Shown: in pieces, positions 6,868 through 7,791 of the stretch
Layout: each line of letters begins with the position of its first letter
Numbering within the stretch: position 1 is the stretch's first letter
DNA from: Actinomycetota bacterium
GTDB lineage: Bacteria > Actinomycetota > Actinomycetes > S36-B12
Reading direction: 5' to 3'
Assembly (NCBI GenBank): GCA_003456155.1
Contig: DMPC01000172.1
Coordinates: forward strand, 1,125 to 8,915
Length of the DNA stretch: 7,791 nt
Notes under the pieces: generated by a model
Databases searched by the model: none
Seen by the model: the letters and a program-made list of their open reading frames with translations, nothing else
What the model was told of the DNA's origin: nothing
Made by a program: the position numbers and the translations under genes

Positions 6868-6873
6868 CATACT
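6868..6873 (+). promoter_or_regulatory. Candidate -10 box for mobA, leaderless
   Basis: CATACT matches TATAAT at four of six positions, including A2 and T6. It ends 6 bases before GTG 6880, the geometry expected for a leaderless transcript that starts on the start codon. No clear -35 element is visible 16-18 bp upstream. Confidence 0.35.
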
Positions 6874-6879
6874 GGGCGG

Positions 6880-7512
6880 GTGGCCGACCGCATGCCCTCG
6901 GGCGCGAGCATCTCCCCGCGGCCCGACTCTCCTGCCGATCGCACAGCGGTCGTCCTCGCCGGGGGGACCGGACGTCGCCTCGGTGGCGTAGACAAGGCCA
7001 CCCTCTCCCTGGGTGGCACCACCGTGCTGGGCTCACTTCTCGACGGACTCGACGCGGACATGCCCGTCGTGGTGGCCGGCGATGAGCAGCCGACCTCTCG
7101 GCCCGTGACCTTCTGCCGAGAGAACCCTCCCGGCGGCGGCCCGGCAGCCGGCCTCGGCGCTGCACTGCCGTTCGTCCAGACCCCTCTGACGGGAGTGGTG
7201 GCGGTCGACATGCCCTGGGCCGCTCCGGTGCTCCGATCCGCACTGGACCTGCTCGAGCACCACGTCGAGGTCGACGCCGTCGTCCCGGTCGATACGAGCG
7301 GACATCACCAGTACCTGTGCACGGCATGGCGCACGGAGTCCCTGCGTCGCATCGTCAACGAGCTGGGCGACCTGCATGGCAGGGCCATGAGAGAGATCGT
7401 GAGCTCGGCCAACATCGTCGAACTTGCCCTCCCTGACGGAGACGCCCGCCTGCACGACATCGACACCCCGGAGGATCTGCGTCGCGCACGCGAGGACATC
7501 GCCCGCACGTAG
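6880..7512 (+). CDS. mobA: MobA-type molybdopterin guanylyltransferase family protein
   Basis: A 210-residue cytoplasmic nucleotidyltransferase. The N-terminal signature LAGGTGRRLGGVDKATL (26-42) is the glycine-rich GTP-binding loop of MobA-like enzymes, with Lys39 as the conserved lysine. GGGPAAGLGAAL (85-96) and VAVDMPW (Asp110-Met-Pro, the metal-binding region) follow in the usual order, and the end (DIDTPEDLRRA) is the typical closing helix. MobA joins GMP to molybdopterin for Mo enzymes of the DMSO-reductase class. The MobA-like fold is also used on other substrates, so the exact reaction is inference. The start is uncertain: GTG 6880 fits a leaderless transcript; ATG 6892 (206 aa) and ATG 6850 (220 aa) are alternatives, and all precede the first strand. 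It is divergent from mutA with no other molybdenum gene in view, so context neither supports nor refutes the call. Confidence 0.8.
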   Translation: MADRMPSGASISPRPDSPADRTAVVLAGGTGRRLGGVDKATLSLGGTTVLGSLLDGLDADMPVVVAGDEQPTSRPVTFCRENPPGGGPAAGLGAALPFVQTPLTGVVAVDMPWAAPVLRSALDLLEHHVEVDAVVPVDTSGHHQYLCTAWRTESLRRIVNELGDLHGRAMREIVSSANIVELALPDGDARLHDIDTPEDLRRAREDIART

Positions 7513-7523
7513 GCTCACCGGGT

Positions 7524-7556
7524 CGGTGGTGCGTCCGTCGAGCGGTGCTGCCACCG
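7524..7556 (+). terminator. Possible hairpin after mobA
   Basis: CGGTGG (7524-7529) and CCACCG (7551-7556) can pair, extended by two G:T wobbles, around a loop of about 17 bases. It starts 12 bases after the mobA stop and no T-tract follows. It could be a factor-assisted or non-canonical terminator, or chance in GC-rich DNA. Confidence 0.2.
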
Positions 7557-7594
7557 AGGGTCGGCCGCGGCCCGACGTCCTTGGGAACTCCACC

Positions 7595-7600
7595 TAGGCT
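7595..7600 (+). promoter_or_regulatory. -10 box of the lipoprotein gene, leaderless
   Basis: TAGGCT (TAnnnT) is followed by exactly 7 bases and then GTG 7608, the classic spacing for an actinobacterial leaderless transcript. CCGACG at 7572-7577, 17 bp upstream, is a partial -35 match (GAC core). There is no Shine-Dalgarno before the GTG, which agrees with leaderless initiation. Confidence 0.5.
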
Positions 7601-7607
7601 GCTACTC

Positions 7608-7791
7608 GTGCGCCGTCTCCTGCTCCCCATCGTCCTGACCGGCGCTGTCACCCTGGGCGCCTGCTCATCCACGCCGGATCCGACCGTCTCGCCGTCACCG
7701 TCCGTCGAGGCCACGAGCGCTTCCCCGTCTGCATCGCCCTCGCCGACGACCTCACCGACCGCGTCGCCGTCGAGCCCTGCCATCGCGATTC
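7608..7791 (+). CDS. Lipoprotein with Ser/Pro/Thr-rich linker, 5' part only
   Basis: The first 61 residues of a gene that leaves the window. It opens MRRLLLPIVLTGAVTLGAC, with two arginines, a hydrophobic stretch and a lipobox LGAC ending at Cys19. This is a signal peptidase II site, so the mature protein should be lipid-anchored on the outer face of the membrane. Residues about 20-57 are almost entirely Ser, Pro, Thr and Ala (for example SPSASPSPTTSPTASPS), a flexible spacer common between the lipid anchor and a folded domain in actinobacterial lipoproteins. The functional domain lies beyond the edge, so no role can be given. GTG 7608 is chosen because it directly starts the signal peptide and follows a TAGGCT -10 box by 7 bases. 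Confidence 0.8.
   Translation, partial: MRRLLLPIVLTGAVTLGACSSTPDPTVSPSPSVEATSASPSASPSPTTSPTASPSSPAIAI

Noticed and set aside
6736..6879. Cobalamin riboswitch in front of the B12-dependent mutase operon
   Set aside because: I find no B12-box-like sequence on the minus strand, and the divergent gap of about 144 bp is too short for a full cobalamin riboswitch plus promoter.
6880..7512. Functional link between mobA and the arsenic genes through a molybdenum arsenite oxidase
   Set aside because: No oxidase gene is present, and the mut operon, on its own transcript, lies between them; nothing ties the two together.
1..7791. Defence system, mobile island or biosynthetic cluster as an undescribed system
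   Set aside because: All complete genes belong to recognisable housekeeping or stress families. There are no transposases, integrases, att-like repeats or CRISPR repeats, and base composition is even apart from the short A/T-rich operator.

Overview
The window is GC-rich throughout, with strong G/C preference at third codon positions and GTG as well as ATG starts. Several genes begin at or a few bases after an actinobacterial-type TAnnnT -10 hexamer. Together with close matches to actinobacterial methylmalonyl-CoA mutase, this points to the chromosome of a high-GC Gram-positive (Actinomycetota). I cannot name a genus from the sequence.

Layout, left to right. (1) 1-165, + strand: the last 54 residues of a gene that enters from the left, weakly resembling a hotdog-fold acyl-CoA thioesterase. 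(2) 166-225: a compact promoter/operator. A perfect TTGACA -35 box and an AATTAT -10 box lie 17 bp apart, and a 26-bp imperfect palindrome covers the -10 box and the first bases of the next gene. (3) 226-1592, + strand: a two-gene operon with an ATGA stop/start overlap. The first gene fuses an ArsR-type winged helix to a low-molecular-weight phosphatase/arsenate-reductase domain; the second is a stand-alone LMW-PTP-type arsenate reductase with its own N-terminal helical domain. (4) 1593-1689: a short convergent gap with two exact copies of a 19-bp palindromic repeat, the inner copy running into the end of meaB. (5) 6735-1690, - strand: mutA, mutB and meaB, the two methylmalonyl-CoA mutase subunits followed by the G-protein chaperone that protects and reloads the mutase. 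The genes overlap by 4 bp (mutA/mutB) or are 4 bp apart (mutB/meaB). (6) 6736-6879: a divergent promoter region. (7) 6880-7512, + strand: a MobA-type nucleotidyltransferase. (8) 7513-7607: a short gap with a weak hairpin and a good TAGGCT -10 box. (9) 7608 to the right edge, + strand: the start of a lipoprotein with a Ser/Pro/Thr-rich linker. No gene-free stretch exceeds 300 bases.

Functionally there are two units. The mut operon interconverts succinyl-CoA and methylmalonyl-CoA, linking odd-chain fatty acid, branched-chain amino acid and propionate metabolism to the TCA cycle; no epimerase or carboxylase gene is present here. The arsenic-type unit couples a DNA-binding protein that carries its own phosphatase-like domain to a classical arsenate reductase. 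No arsenite efflux pump or dedicated redox partner lies within the window. The fused regulator has no cysteine in its DNA-binding domain, so what it senses is an open question and the most interesting point here. The rest looks like ordinary actinobacterial chromosome; I see no mobile element, CRISPR array, tRNA or rRNA.
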